Assembly: GCF_036345915.1 (NCBI RefSeq) | Contig: NZ_CP107785.1 | Span: forward strand, 1,612,001 to 1,676,000 | From: Nocardia sp. NBC_00565 | GTDB lineage: Bacteria > Actinomycetota > Actinomycetes > Mycobacteriales > Mycobacteriaceae | Length of the DNA stretch: 64,000 nt | Reading direction: 5' to 3' | In this document: piece by piece, positions 34,751 through 44,087 of the stretch | How positions within the stretch are numbered: the first letter of the stretch is position 1 | How the letters are laid out: each line of letters opens with the position of its first letter | Program-made: the position numbers and the translations under genes | The notes under the pieces: generated by a model | Seen by the model: only the letters and a program-made list of their open reading frames with translations | Told to the model about the DNA's origin: nothing | The model's database searches: none

Positions 34751-35407
34751 TCATGGCCTGGTGAGGAGTTCGATTACGGCTTTGGCCTCTGCGGGTGTCG
34801 GGGTGGGCAGGTTTTCGCGACCGTGGATCAGGCCGATGCCGAGGTAGACCATCGCACCGGCGCGAATACGCGCCTGTGTCTTGTCGAAGCCGAGGTCGAT
34901 CATGGTTTTGTTCACGATTTCGAAGATCCGCTGCTCGAGGGCGGAGACCGCGGCCGCCACTTGGGGATCGCTGCGTGCCCATTCGCGCACGGTTGTTTCG
35001 ACGACCCAGGTACTGGCGTCGACCAGGATGGCGGTCATATTTTCGATTCGTTGTTCGACGGGAATCGAATCAATGGCGCCGAGGGCGCGAATGGTTTCGC
35101 TCTGTACGGTGGTCCAGCGGTCGGCCATCGCTTCGCGAAGTTGTTCGATGTCGTTGAAATGCCAGTAGAAACTACCTTTGGTGACGCCGAGTTCCTCGCA
35201 CAGCCGCGGGATCCGCACGGCGTTGACGCCTTCGCGGGCAAGTAAGGCCAAGGCGCCATCGACCCAGTCGTCGTATGAGAGACGCGGTGTGCGCCCGCTG
35301 GCGCGGCGTTGGCTTTGTGCCTTCTTCGACCGCTGCTGGAGGTGACCATGGTGTTGATCACCGCCGACGGGCTGGGGGGCGCCGCTGGGTGGTAGGTCGG
35401 TTGTCAT
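34751..35407 (-). CDS. TetR-family regulator, candidate controller of the mce island
   Basis: This 218-residue protein has an N-terminal helix-turn-helix (IPRLCEELGVTKGSFYWHFN, about residues 66-85) after a 45-residue extension, and an all-helical ligand domain ending VIELLTRP. ATG 35407 overlaps the lipase stop by 4 bp, so it is the second gene of a minus-strand pair. The upstream promoter carries the AGTAC-N8-GTACT palindrome that recurs at 49332. This makes autoregulation and control of the mce block likely, though not proven. Confidence 0.9.
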   Translation of the reverse strand: MTTDLPPSGAPQPVGGDQHHGHLQQRSKKAQSQRRASGRTPRLSYDDWVDGALALLAREGVNAVRIPRLCEELGVTKGSFYWHFNDIEQLREAMADRWTTVQSETIRALGAIDSIPVEQRIENMTAILVDASTWVVETTVREWARSDPQVAAAVSALEQRIFEIVNKTMIDLGFDKTQARIRAGAMVYLGIGLIHGRENLPTPTPAEAKAVIELLTRP

Positions 35408-36348
35408 CGGCCCGAAGGTGTGGTGTCGGCGGTACTCACCTCCTGATGGTAGGTCAGCGGGTCGGGTGCGCCGAGTGCGCCGCGGGTGAGCTGTTGTACG
35501 GCGGGGTCGTCGGGTAGGTGAAAGTGATCGGTTTTGTTGCTCGGTTCGAAGTCCTGCAGGATTACCGAACGCATTCCCGGGACCTCTGCTGAGAGCGGCG
35601 GTGATACCAGCGCGTCGGACATCGAAATGATGTTGATGTAGGAGACCCCAGGTGTCGGTACCCCGTCGCGATGCAGCGTCCTCAGGAACGTGGAACCGGC
35701 GATGAGCTGTCGGCATCCTGCGCAGAAGGGGTCCAGCACCGGCGATTCGAGCGCGAGTACGGCATCGTAGGTCCCCGCGTTGCGACTGAGCTGTTCGAGG
35801 GTACCGAGTTCGGCGATGTTGGTCCCGTTCCACATCGGTCCGATCGTCACGAGCTGGTGCACAGCTCGGCCTCGCGGGAAATGCTGCGTGAAGTACTGCG
35901 TCACAAGGGAACCGGAGCCATGAGCGACGAATGCCGGTGGCGTGCTCGCGGAGTCGGGCAGCGAGGCCACGAATCGGTCGAGTTCTGCCGCTGCCTCTTC
36001 GAGGGCGACCAGGCCCGCCGCGGTGCTGAGCAGCGCTGTCGTCGCCGTGGCGCCATAGCTGAATGTGAAGGGGCACCAGCCGCTTTCGTGTAGTGCCGCC
36101 GAGAGATTGTCGAACTCGCGCTGATCGCGTCCGATGTCGTGCACCAGAACGACAGGGCGCTGGCACGGCGTTGTCGCGGGGGCTTGGGCGCTCGCGCTGG
36201 GTTGCGGGGGTGCCAGACAAACCAGCGCGATCATCGCCACCGCTGCTGGGGCCTTGATTCGCGATTGAGGTGTCACCGGTTTCCTTCCTGGTGGGGCGGC
36301 CGGCCGACGCGACATGCACTCCCGGACCACGAACCGCGGATCTGCCAT
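35404..36348 (-). CDS. Secreted lipase-like protein with altered nucleophile motif
   Basis: This protein of up to 314 residues (ATG 36348 or 36315) has an export signal (APAAVAMIALVCLAPPQPSA) and an alpha/beta-hydrolase fold of the actinobacterial lipase type. VVLVHDIGRDQREFDNLSA is the oxyanion region, SMSDALVSPP contains the expected Asp, and DHFHLPDDP the expected His. The nucleophile elbow, normally GHSxGG, reads VAHGSGS: Gly stands where Ser is expected, with Ser one place later. It may be a non-catalytic relative or a shifted-nucleophile enzyme. It is co-transcribed with the TetR gene. Confidence 0.8.
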   Translation of the reverse strand: MADPRFVVRECMSRRPAAPPGRKPVTPQSRIKAPAAVAMIALVCLAPPQPSASAQAPATTPCQRPVVLVHDIGRDQREFDNLSAALHESGWCPFTFSYGATATTALLSTAAGLVALEEAAAELDRFVASLPDSASTPPAFVAHGSGSLVTQYFTQHFPRGRAVHQLVTIGPMWNGTNIAELGTLEQLSRNAGTYDAVLALESPVLDPFCAGCRQLIAGSTFLRTLHRDGVPTPGVSYINIISMSDALVSPPLSAEVPGMRSVILQDFEPSNKTDHFHLPDDPAVQQLTRGALGAPDPLTYHQEVSTADTTPSGR

Positions 36349-36356
36349 TACTTTTC

Positions 36357-36374
36357 AGTACCGTTCACTGTACT
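36357..36374. promoter_or_regulatory. Island operator, copy 1
   Basis: AGTACCGTTCACTGTACT is a 5-bp inverted repeat with an 8-bp spacer between the divergent lipase-TetR and multicopper oxidase-mce operons. The same arms and spacing, and further matching bases to the right (GTATGGT), recur at 49332. Confidence 0.7.
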
Positions 36375-36424
36375 AGATGGTATGGTCCCGCAATGGGTGC
36401 GCAATGAGGCCACCGGAGAAGGGC

Positions 36425-38257
36425 ATGAGGATGGACCGACCGATTCGACGACGGCACCTCCTACGCGGAGCCACCGCTGGTGTGCTGGGCGCGACGTTGT
36501 CGCAGACTCCGCTCGTGGCCGCCGATCCGCTGCCGCCGGGGGTGGACAGTCCGCTGTTGTTCCACTCTCCGAAGGTCGAACGGTTCGTCGACGAATTGCC
36601 CCGGCTGCCGATCCTGCGTGGCAGTGAAATCGAACTGATCGCCTCGACTACCGTTCACCGTTTCCATCGCGACTTACCCGAATCGCCCGCGTTCGGATAC
36701 AACGGCATGTCCTACCTCGGGCCGGTGATCGAGCATCGGGCCGGTCAGCCGTTGACCGCGACCTTCATCAATCGCCTCGGCACACATCCGTTCGCCGCCG
36801 ACATCGACACGACGTTGCACGGTGTCGAGGCGAAATACCGGAGCACGCCCCCGAGCTCATTGCATCTGCACGGCGGTGTGACTCCACCCGAGAGCGACGG
36901 TCATCCCGAGCAATTGGTGTTTCCTGGACAGGACATCGTTCATCGGTTCCCACTGCGGCAGGATGCCGGCCACCTGTGGTATCACGATCACGCGATGGGC
37001 ATCACCCGCGCGAACGTCTATGCGGGCTTGGCCGGGATGCTGTTGCTGCGCGACGCCTTCGACACCGGTGAACCCGATAATCCCGCCGGGCTGCCCGCCG
37101 CTGAGTTCGAGATTCCACTGGTGTTGCAGGAGAAGTTGTTCACCTCCGACGGGCACCAGAGCATCCGGTCCACGCTGATCGTGCCGCAAGGCGGCTGGGA
37201 GGGTGGGGCGGTCGGCGACATCGGTGTGGTCAACGGCAAGATCTGGCCGCAGATGCCGGTCAAACGTGGGCTCTACCGGTTCCGGACACTGAACGCCGCC
37301 TCGTTCAGTACCTGGAATCTGTACTTCAGCAACGGGATGCGGTTCTGGGTGATCGGAACCGAGCACGGACTGTTGAATGCGCCGGTCGCGGTACAGAATC
37401 TGCGGTTGGCGCCGGGGGAACGGGTCGATCTGCTGGTCGATTTCGCCGTCCTCGCCCCGGATGAGTCCGTCGAGCTGTGCAACGACGAGCAGCCGGTTTT
37501 CCAGGCGGCCATCCTCGGTGAGGTAGCGATGCCGGTGTTCTGCCGATTTCGTGTGCTCGACGCCGATGGCTTCGCCGGACCGATTCCCGAACGATTGCGT
37601 GGAGCGCCGCGCCAGCCCGCGGCGCTGCCGCCGCTGGAGACACCGACCGTGATTCGTAACGTGACGGTCAGTCAACCGTATGAGTTGCGTGATCCTCCGG
37701 CGATCATGTCGCTGAACAACATCACCTACGCCAGTCCGGAAATCGAGATGCCGCGCCAGGGCACCGTCGAGCAGTGGAACATCATCAACATCACCCCCGA
37801 TCCACACCCGATTCACCTGCACCTGGTGACCTTCCGGATCCTGGACCGCACCCCGTTGCGCACGGTGGACTTCCAACTGGCCCACCCGCAGCCACCGGTC
37901 GGTGTGAAATGGACGCCGTCGGCCGAGGACTTTCTCGCCGGCCCTGAGCAGCCACCGGCACCGTGGGAGTCCGGCTGGAAGGACATCGTGCGCGTCGATG
38001 GCGGCACCGTGACCCGCATCATCGTCCGCTTCCCGACCGCCGAGGAGCTCGGGTTCGATCCGGACGCGCCATTCCCCCGCCTTGCACCACATACCCACGC
38101 TCCCCTGTCCCACCAATCTGTGAACCCGGACCCGGTGGTGCATCCCGCGCATGGTTCGACGCCGGGGTCCGACCTGCAGGGCTATGTATGGCACTGCCAC
38201 CTGCTCGATCACGAAGACCACGACATGATGCTGCGATATCGGATGGTGCGAGGATGA
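36425..38257 (+). CDS. Tat-exported multicopper oxidase (CotA/bilirubin-oxidase-like)
   Basis: This 610-residue protein has a twin-arginine signal (RRRHLLRG, residues 8-15). All copper-binding motifs are visible: HLHGG (His147/149), WYHDH (His187/189), HPIHLHL, and C-terminal HCHLLDHEDHDMM with the type-1 Cys and Met. It should oxidise phenols, quinols or metal ions outside the cytoplasm with O2 reduced to water. ATG 36425 follows GGAGAAGG. It is the first gene of the operon leading into the mce genes, just after the shared operator. Its substrate may be the compound imported by the Mce system. Confidence 0.92.
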   Translation: MRMDRPIRRRHLLRGATAGVLGATLSQTPLVAADPLPPGVDSPLLFHSPKVERFVDELPRLPILRGSEIELIASTTVHRFHRDLPESPAFGYNGMSYLGPVIEHRAGQPLTATFINRLGTHPFAADIDTTLHGVEAKYRSTPPSSLHLHGGVTPPESDGHPEQLVFPGQDIVHRFPLRQDAGHLWYHDHAMGITRANVYAGLAGMLLLRDAFDTGEPDNPAGLPAAEFEIPLVLQEKLFTSDGHQSIRSTLIVPQGGWEGGAVGDIGVVNGKIWPQMPVKRGLYRFRTLNAASFSTWNLYFSNGMRFWVIGTEHGLLNAPVAVQNLRLAPGERVDLLVDFAVLAPDESVELCNDEQPVFQAAILGEVAMPVFCRFRVLDADGFAGPIPERLRGAPRQPAALPPLETPTVIRNVTVSQPYELRDPPAIMSLNNITYASPEIEMPRQGTVEQWNIINITPDPHPIHLHLVTFRILDRTPLRTVDFQLAHPQPPVGVKWTPSAEDFLAGPEQPPAPWESGWKDIVRVDGGTVTRIIVRFPTAEELGFDPDAPFPRLAPHTHAPLSHQSVNPDPVVHPAHGSTPGSDLQGYVWHCHLLDHEDHDMMLRYRMVRG

Positions 38258-39189
38258 GAATGCCGGTGCCCCAGCGGGTGGAGATCAGGGAAGTCGCGAT
38301 GCGCGACGGACTGCAGAACGAATGGCCGATCCCACTGGAAGCCAAACTGCGGTTGCTGCAAGCCATCTCGATGACCGGTGTACGTGAGGTTGAGGTGACC
38401 GCGTTCGTATCGGCATCTCGGGTGCCCGCGCACGCCGACGCCGAACAACTGGCCGCCCAACTGTATCGCTGGCCGAAGCTCACCTTCTCGGCCTTGGTCG
38501 CCAGTCTCACCGGCGCTCGCCGTGCGGTGGCCGCAGGCCTGGAAACGATCGAGTACGTGGTCTCGGCCGCCGATGGGCACAGCCACGCCAATGTCGGTCG
38601 GTCGAGCGCCGAAGCCGCCGCCCGCATCAGCGATATCGCCCAAGTGGTGCACAGCGCCGGAGGTCAGCTGGAAGTCATCGTCGCCACCGCATGGGATTGC
38701 CCGTTCGACGGACCGGTCGCACCGCAGCGGGTGATCGAGCTCGCCGACCGCGCGGTCGATACCGGCGCCGACGCTATTTCCCTGGCCGACACCATCGGAA
38801 CCACCACTCCGGCACGGGTGCTCGATCTCGTCGACCAGGTCCGGGCGGTGATCGGTCCCACCGCGCTCGGCGCCCACTTCCACAACACCTCGGGCACCGG
38901 ACTGGCCAGCGCGTACGCGGCATTGCTCGCCGGTGTCACTCGGCTGGACGCATCGGTGGGTGGACTGGGCGGGTGCCCGTTCGCGCCGGGAGCCAGCGGC
39001 AACATCGCCACCGAGGAACTGCTCTACCTGCTCGACGGATGCGGCGTCGCCTCCGGGCTGAATCTGCCCGCGGTGCTGACCGCGGCCGAGTTGGCTCAGC
39101 ACGCCGTCGACCGAACCGGTACCAGCAACCTGCTCGACGCCGAACGTGGCCGCCGCGACCGCGCACGGCAACAGGCGGAAAGCCGATGA
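38254..39189 (+). CDS. Hydroxymethylglutaryl-CoA-lyase-like protein
   Basis: This 311-residue HMGL-like TIM barrel has VEIREVAMRDGLQNE (metal-binding Asp, catalytic Arg), GAHFHNTSGTGLAS (metal-binding His pair), and GLGGCPFAPGASGN (active-site Cys loop). These fit HMG-CoA lyase, which splits 3-hydroxy-3-methyl acyl-CoAs to acetyl-CoA and a keto acid. Such lyases act in leucine and acyclic isoprenoid breakdown. It overlaps its neighbours by 4 bp on both sides, embedded between the oxidase and the Mce permease genes, an unusual place. Confidence 0.9.
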   Translation: MRMPVPQRVEIREVAMRDGLQNEWPIPLEAKLRLLQAISMTGVREVEVTAFVSASRVPAHADAEQLAAQLYRWPKLTFSALVASLTGARRAVAAGLETIEYVVSAADGHSHANVGRSSAEAAARISDIAQVVHSAGGQLEVIVATAWDCPFDGPVAPQRVIELADRAVDTGADAISLADTIGTTTPARVLDLVDQVRAVIGPTALGAHFHNTSGTGLASAYAALLAGVTRLDASVGGLGGCPFAPGASGNIATEELLYLLDGCGVASGLNLPAVLTAAELAQHAVDRTGTSNLLDAERGRRDRARQQAESR

Positions 39190-40013
39190 CCACCGCTCGT
39201 GGTGCTCTGCGCGCCGTGCCGGACACCGTGCACACCGGGGTCGCAAAGCTCACTGCCGCGGCCAGTACCGCGATCAGTTCGGTCGGGCAGTTCTATCTGC
39301 TGGCCGTGGATACCGCGCGTGCGTTGGCTCGCAGACGATTTCCCTGGTCGGAGTTCATCGAACAACTATGGTTCCTGGCGCGCGTGTCGCTGCTACCGAC
39401 GGTGATGATGTCGATCCCGTTCACGGTGCTGGTCGTGTTCACCCTCAATTCGCTGTTGGGCGAGATCGGTGCCCGCGATCTGGCCGGTGCGGGTGCTGGG
39501 CTGGGAGCGGTCACCCAGATCGGGCCGTTGGTGACGGTGTTGGTGGTGGCCGGAGCCGGGGCCACGGCCATTGCCGCCGATATCGGGTCGCGCGTGATCA
39601 GGGAGGAAGTCGCGGCGATCGAGGTGCTCGGCATCGACCCGATACACCGGCTGGTGCTGCCGCGGGTTCTGGCCTCGACGGTGGTCGCGATCCTGCTCAA
39701 CGGTGCCGTGTGCACTATTGGATTGATCGGAGGTTTTTTCTTCTCGGTCTATCTGCAAGATGTCTCGCCCGGCTCGTATGCCTCCAGTGTCACGCTGCTG
39801 GTCGGGTTGGGGGAGCTGGCACTCTCAGAGATCAAGGCCGCCGTATCGGGCATGATCGCCGGATTGGTGGCGTGCCATCGTGGGTTGTCGGTCACCGGGG
39901 GCGCCAAAAGTGTCGGCAATGCGGTGAACGAGACAGTGGTGTTCACTGCGGTGGCGCTGTTCGTCGCCAATACGGTGTTGACCTCGATCGGGCTCGCCCT
40001 TGGGGGGCACTGA
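39186..40013 (+). CDS. yrbEA: YrbE-family (MlaE) Mce permease subunit A
   Basis: This 275-residue integral membrane protein has the MlaE/YrbE pattern: five or six membrane segments and ARDLAGAGAGLGAVTQIGPLV, then EEVAAIEVLGIDPIHRLVLP, the conserved cytoplasmic loop. With YrbEB it forms the permease of a lipid-importing Mce complex in the inner membrane. ATG 39186 overlaps the lyase stop. No Mkl ATPase is encoded here; a shared one elsewhere is usual. Confidence 0.92.
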   Translation: MTTARGALRAVPDTVHTGVAKLTAAASTAISSVGQFYLLAVDTARALARRRFPWSEFIEQLWFLARVSLLPTVMMSIPFTVLVVFTLNSLLGEIGARDLAGAGAGLGAVTQIGPLVTVLVVAGAGATAIAADIGSRVIREEVAAIEVLGIDPIHRLVLPRVLASTVVAILLNGAVCTIGLIGGFFFSVYLQDVSPGSYASSVTLLVGLGELALSEIKAAVSGMIAGLVACHRGLSVTGGAKSVGNAVNETVVFTAVALFVANTVLTSIGLALGGH

Positions 40014-40861
40014 TGATATCGGGAACCGATCGGAGGCGGGCGGTCCGCAGGCGACTGGCCGCGTTGAGCAGGGGAGTCGATGCGGTCGGCGCCCAGGTGG
40101 TCTTCTATCTGCGGGCGCTGGGATCGGTGGGCAAAGCCGCGCGCTCGTACCACGAGGAAACGCTGCGCCTGATCTCGGAGATCAGTCTGGGTTCCGGTGT
40201 TCTCGCGCTGGTCGGCGGCAGCGTGGTGATCATGGGATTTCTGACCTTTTTCGCCGGTGCGACGGTGGCCATTCAGGGCTACGACGCACTCGGCGGAATC
40301 GGGGTAGAAGCCTTCACCGGATTTCTGTCCGCCTACGTCAATGTCCGTGTGGTAGCCCCTGTGACCGCAGGGGTCGGTTTGGCGGCCACCATCGGAGCGG
40401 GCACGACCGCCGAGCTGGGGGCCATGCGGATCAGCGAAGAGATCGATGCGCTCGACGCGATGGCCATCCCAGCGGTGCCCTACTTGGTCGGCACCCGTCT
40501 GCTGGCCGGGGCGATCGTGGTGGTGCCACTGTATGCCCTCGGTGTCGTGGCCGCGTTCTTCGCCAGCCGCATCACCACGGTGGTGATCCTCGGCCAATCC
40601 GCCGGCGTCTATGACCACTACTTCACCACCTTCCTCAACCCCGACGACGTGCTGTGGTCGTTCGCCCAAGCCATCGTGATGGCGGTGGCGGTGATGCTGA
40701 TCCACACCTACTACGGATTCCACACCAGCGGCGGCCCCGCCGGAGTCGGCGTCGCCACCGGACGCGCGGTACGACTGTCGCTGATCAGCGTGGTCACGGT
40801 GACCTTGATGATTTCGCTGGCACTGTACGGAAGTGCCCGCCAACTGCACTTGGCGGGCTGA
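40013..40861 (+). CDS. yrbEB: YrbE-family (MlaE) Mce permease subunit B
   Basis: This 282-residue protein starts at ATG 40013, overlapping the previous stop by one base. MlaE motifs include VTAGVGLAATIGAGTTAELG and EEIDALDAMAIPAVPYLVGT. It pairs with YrbEA. It ends 6 bp before mceA. Confidence 0.93.
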   Translation: MISGTDRRRAVRRRLAALSRGVDAVGAQVVFYLRALGSVGKAARSYHEETLRLISEISLGSGVLALVGGSVVIMGFLTFFAGATVAIQGYDALGGIGVEAFTGFLSAYVNVRVVAPVTAGVGLAATIGAGTTAELGAMRISEEIDALDAMAIPAVPYLVGTRLLAGAIVVVPLYALGVVAAFFASRITTVVILGQSAGVYDHYFTTFLNPDDVLWSFAQAIVMAVAVMLIHTYYGFHTSGGPAGVGVATGRAVRLSLISVVTVTLMISLALYGSARQLHLAG

Positions 40862-40867
40862 TACGAG

Positions 40868-42043
40868 ATGACCAATATGAAAAACAAGCTCGCAGCCCTA
40901 GCGCTGGTCGCGGCTCTGGCGGCGGCGATCGCCGTGACGTACTACTCGTATCGGGGCGCGTTCCGGCCCGCCGATCTGATCACCATCGAATCCGGTCGCG
41001 CTGGTCTGGCGTTGCGTATCGGTGCGTTGGTCAAACATCACGGCGTGGAGGTCGGTCGTGTCAGCGCCATCCATCAGGACCCAGATCGTGGCGCGGTTGT
41101 CACCGTGCGCTTGGATCGGGACAAGGCCGGCTCCATTCCGGCCGCGACGGGCGCCGACATCAGATCGACCACTATTTTCGGCGAGAAGTACATCACCCTG
41201 ACCGATCCGGCGGTCACGACCAGCGGGGCCATCTCCGCCGGAACCGTGATTCGGGCGTCGTCGGTGACGACGGAAATCAACTCGGTATTCGAATCGCTGA
41301 CTGCGGTACTGGCCGCAGTCACGCCGGAGAAACTCGACACCACCTTGTCCGCGATTGCCGCAGCTCTGCGCGGAAATGGTGCCGACTTGGGGCGAGCGAT
41401 CGATGACGCCAATATCGTGCTGGCACAGATCAATCCGCGTCTGCCCCAGATCAATCACGACCTGCGTGCGACCGCGGACGCCACCACCATCTATGCCGAC
41501 GCCGCCGATGACCTGGTGGCCACACTCACCAACGCCGCCACCCCGGCTGCCACTCTGGTCGCCGAAGGTGACCGACTCGACCACACCTTGCTTTCGATCA
41601 TCGGGATGGCCGATACCGGCAACGATGTACTCGCCACCAGTAGTGAGCCGTTGATCTCGGAGCTGACGTTGCTACGGCCGACGACCGACCTGCTCGGCGA
41701 GTACTCCCCGATGCTCACCTGCTTCCTGCAAGGGGCCGACGAGGCCCGCAAACTCGCCGAACCGGTCGCCGGTGGCGACGGCGCGACTATGAAGTTGCGC
41801 TCGAGCCTGCTTTTCGGAGTGGATCCCTACGATTATCCCGCCAGCCTGCCGGTAGTCGCTGCCGCCGGCGGCCCGCGCTGCGGATCGTTGCCGAAAGTCA
41901 CCATGTCCGAGGTTCCCACCCCTTATGTGGTGGCCGACATCGGAGCCAATCCCTTCAGCAATGACACCGGCGCGCCACGCCTGGTGCCGGGCTCGCTGCT
42001 GGACCTGTTGCTGTCCACCTCGTCACCGAGGGCACCGCGATGA
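40868..42043 (+). CDS. mceA: Mce family protein A
   Basis: This 391-residue protein has one N-terminal membrane anchor (LAALALVAALAAAIAVTYYS), a MlaD/Mce domain with GALVKHHGVEVGRVSAI and TTIFGEKYITL, and a helical C-terminal region. Six such proteins A-F are thought to form the periplasm-spanning lipid channel. It is shorter than many MceA proteins and lacks long low-complexity tails. It overlaps mceB by 4 bp. Confidence 0.92.
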   Translation: MTNMKNKLAALALVAALAAAIAVTYYSYRGAFRPADLITIESGRAGLALRIGALVKHHGVEVGRVSAIHQDPDRGAVVTVRLDRDKAGSIPAATGADIRSTTIFGEKYITLTDPAVTTSGAISAGTVIRASSVTTEINSVFESLTAVLAAVTPEKLDTTLSAIAAALRGNGADLGRAIDDANIVLAQINPRLPQINHDLRATADATTIYADAADDLVATLTNAATPAATLVAEGDRLDHTLLSIIGMADTGNDVLATSSEPLISELTLLRPTTDLLGEYSPMLTCFLQGADEARKLAEPVAGGDGATMKLRSSLLFGVDPYDYPASLPVVAAAGGPRCGSLPKVTMSEVPTPYVVADIGANPFSNDTGAPRLVPGSLLDLLLSTSSPRAPR

Positions 42044-43062
42044 AATCCAGGGCAGTGGCCGTCAAAACCGGCGTATTCACCGTGTGCATGCTGCTGGTGC
42101 TGGCCGGATTGGTGGTGGTGTTCGGTCAGTTCCGCTTCGATGACCGGACCAGCTATCACGCGGTGTTCACCGACGCCTCCGGACTCGAAGCCGGTGACTT
42201 CGTGCGGGTCGCCGGCGTCGAGGTTGGCCGGGTCGGCGCGGTGAAGATCGGGCAGGCCTACCACGCGCAGGTGGAACTGAACCTCGACGACAATTACCGC
42301 CCGACCCGCGCCACACGGGCGGTCATCCGATACCAGAATCTGGTCGGCGATCGCTATCTGGAACTGCGCGAAGGCGATGGGGATCCGGCACCGGTACCGG
42401 CGGGCTACACCATCGGTCTCGACCACACCGCTCCGGCACTGGACATGGATCTGCTCATCGGCAGCTTCCAGCCACTGTTCCGCGGGCTCGAGCCCGACCA
42501 GATCAACCATCTTTCGGCCGAGTTGATCGCGGTCCTGCAAGGTCAAGGAAGTACTGTGCAGTCACTGCTCGCACACGCCGCGTCGCTGACGAGCACCCTC
42601 GCCGATCGCGACCAGCTCATCGGCACGGTCATCACCAACCTCAACACCGTGCTGGGCGGCATCGACAAACACAACGGCGAATTCTCCTCCGCTCTGGACA
42701 CGATCCAACAGATCGCCACCGGACTGGCCCAGGACAGCACCACATGGGGACAGGCACTCGAACAGATCGACACCTCCGCCGCGACCGTGGCTGCGCTGCT
42801 GGGACAAGACCGTGCGGCGTTGGCCGGCACGATCGGTGAACTCGACCGCACCGCCACCCAACTCAACGCCGGTAGCGGCACTCTCGACAGCGTGCTGGGC
42901 CGGTTGCCCGACACCTATGCGGCGCTGAGCCGCCTCGGCGCGTACGGCAACTTCTTCAACTACTACCTATGCGGTCTCCGGATCAAACTCAACGGTCCCG
43001 ACGGCGCCGCGGTCACTACCCCCCTCTTCGGGCAAACCACGGGAAGGTGCGCTCCGAAATGA
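42040..43062 (+). CDS. mceB: Mce family protein B
   Basis: This 340-residue protein has an N-terminal membrane helix (VCMLLVLAGLVVVFGQF), a Mce domain with GLEAGDFVRVAGVEVGRVGA and IRYQNLVGDRYLEL, and a coiled C-terminal half. It overlaps mceA and mceC by 4 bp each. Confidence 0.92.
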   Translation: MKSRAVAVKTGVFTVCMLLVLAGLVVVFGQFRFDDRTSYHAVFTDASGLEAGDFVRVAGVEVGRVGAVKIGQAYHAQVELNLDDNYRPTRATRAVIRYQNLVGDRYLELREGDGDPAPVPAGYTIGLDHTAPALDMDLLIGSFQPLFRGLEPDQINHLSAELIAVLQGQGSTVQSLLAHAASLTSTLADRDQLIGTVITNLNTVLGGIDKHNGEFSSALDTIQQIATGLAQDSTTWGQALEQIDTSAATVAALLGQDRAALAGTIGELDRTATQLNAGSGTLDSVLGRLPDTYAALSRLGAYGNFFNYYLCGLRIKLNGPDGAAVTTPLFGQTTGRCAPK

Positions 43063-44087
43063 CCATCCATCACCACGATCGCAATTATGTGCGCGCAGGC
43101 GTACTCGGCACCGTGCTGATCGCACTCATAGTGCTGACCAGCCTCAACATCGACAACCTGCCGATCGTGGCCAGCCGCAGCACCTACCGTGCACTGTTCA
43201 CCGACAGCGGCGGACTCGAACCCGGTGACGTCGTCGAGGTCTCCGGCATCGACTGCGGCCGGGTACGCAGCATCGACATCGACGGCGCCGCGGTCGTGGT
43301 CGAATTCAGCGTCGATGCCGGACTGCGACTGGGCAGCGAAACAACCGCCCAGATCGCGACCGCAACAGTGCTGGGCGCCAAGCATCTGCGGCTGCGGCCG
43401 GCCGGTGCACGCGCGCTGTCCCCCGGGGACACCATCGGATTGGACCGCACGCATTCGCCTTACAACCTCACCGACGCTCTCACCGACCTCACCGACACCA
43501 CCGGGGCTATCGACACCGCGCAGCTGAGCCGATCGATGCAGGTTCTGGCACAGACCCTGCAGCAGACTCCCGATGATCTACGCGCCGCCGTCGACGGGGT
43601 CGGACGGCTCTCGGCCACCATCGCCGAACGCGACCAATCATTGCGTGAGCTGCTGGAACACGCCGCGAGCGTCACCACCGTGCTGTCACAACGCAGCGGC
43701 CAACTCAACACCTTGATCAACGACGCCAACATTGTTCTGGGTGAGCTCGAAGCTCGCCGGGCCGCGGTGAACACGTTGTTCTCCAATGTCACCGAGTTGG
43801 CCACCCAGTTGAGCGGGCTCGTCCACGACAACAGAGCCCAAATTGGCCCGACGCTGGATCAGGTCAACGACGTGTTGTCGTTGTTGCAGCGCAACAACGA
43901 CAACATCGCCGCCGCGATCCAACGCCTCGGGCCCTATATCACCGAACTCGGCGAAGCCGTCGCCAGCGGGCCGTTCTTCAACTCCTACATCCAAAACTTG
44001 ATCCCCGGACAGCTCATCGAGCCGTTTGTGCGAGCCGCACTTGGTCAACTCGTGAACCCCACGGCAGCTCCCCAGGAAGGCCGATGA
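43059..44087 (+). CDS. mceC: Mce family protein C
   Basis: This 342-residue protein begins MTIHHHDRNYVRAGVLG, has a membrane helix (TVLIALIVLTSLNI), the Mce domain GLEPGDVVEVSGIDCGRVRS, ATVLGAKHLRL, and a long helical tail. ATG 43059 gives a 4-bp overlap with mceB; the earlier in-frame start would run deep into it. Confidence 0.92.
   Translation: MTIHHHDRNYVRAGVLGTVLIALIVLTSLNIDNLPIVASRSTYRALFTDSGGLEPGDVVEVSGIDCGRVRSIDIDGAAVVVEFSVDAGLRLGSETTAQIATATVLGAKHLRLRPAGARALSPGDTIGLDRTHSPYNLTDALTDLTDTTGAIDTAQLSRSMQVLAQTLQQTPDDLRAAVDGVGRLSATIAERDQSLRELLEHAASVTTVLSQRSGQLNTLINDANIVLGELEARRAAVNTLFSNVTELATQLSGLVHDNRAQIGPTLDQVNDVLSLLQRNNDNIAAAIQRLGPYITELGEAVASGPFFNSYIQNLIPGQLIEPFVRAALGQLVNPTAAPQEGR

Noticed and set aside
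34485-34982. Minus-strand open frame across the integrase remnant and TetR end
   Set aside because: No family pattern; a different frame of the same strand carries the integrase-like residues.
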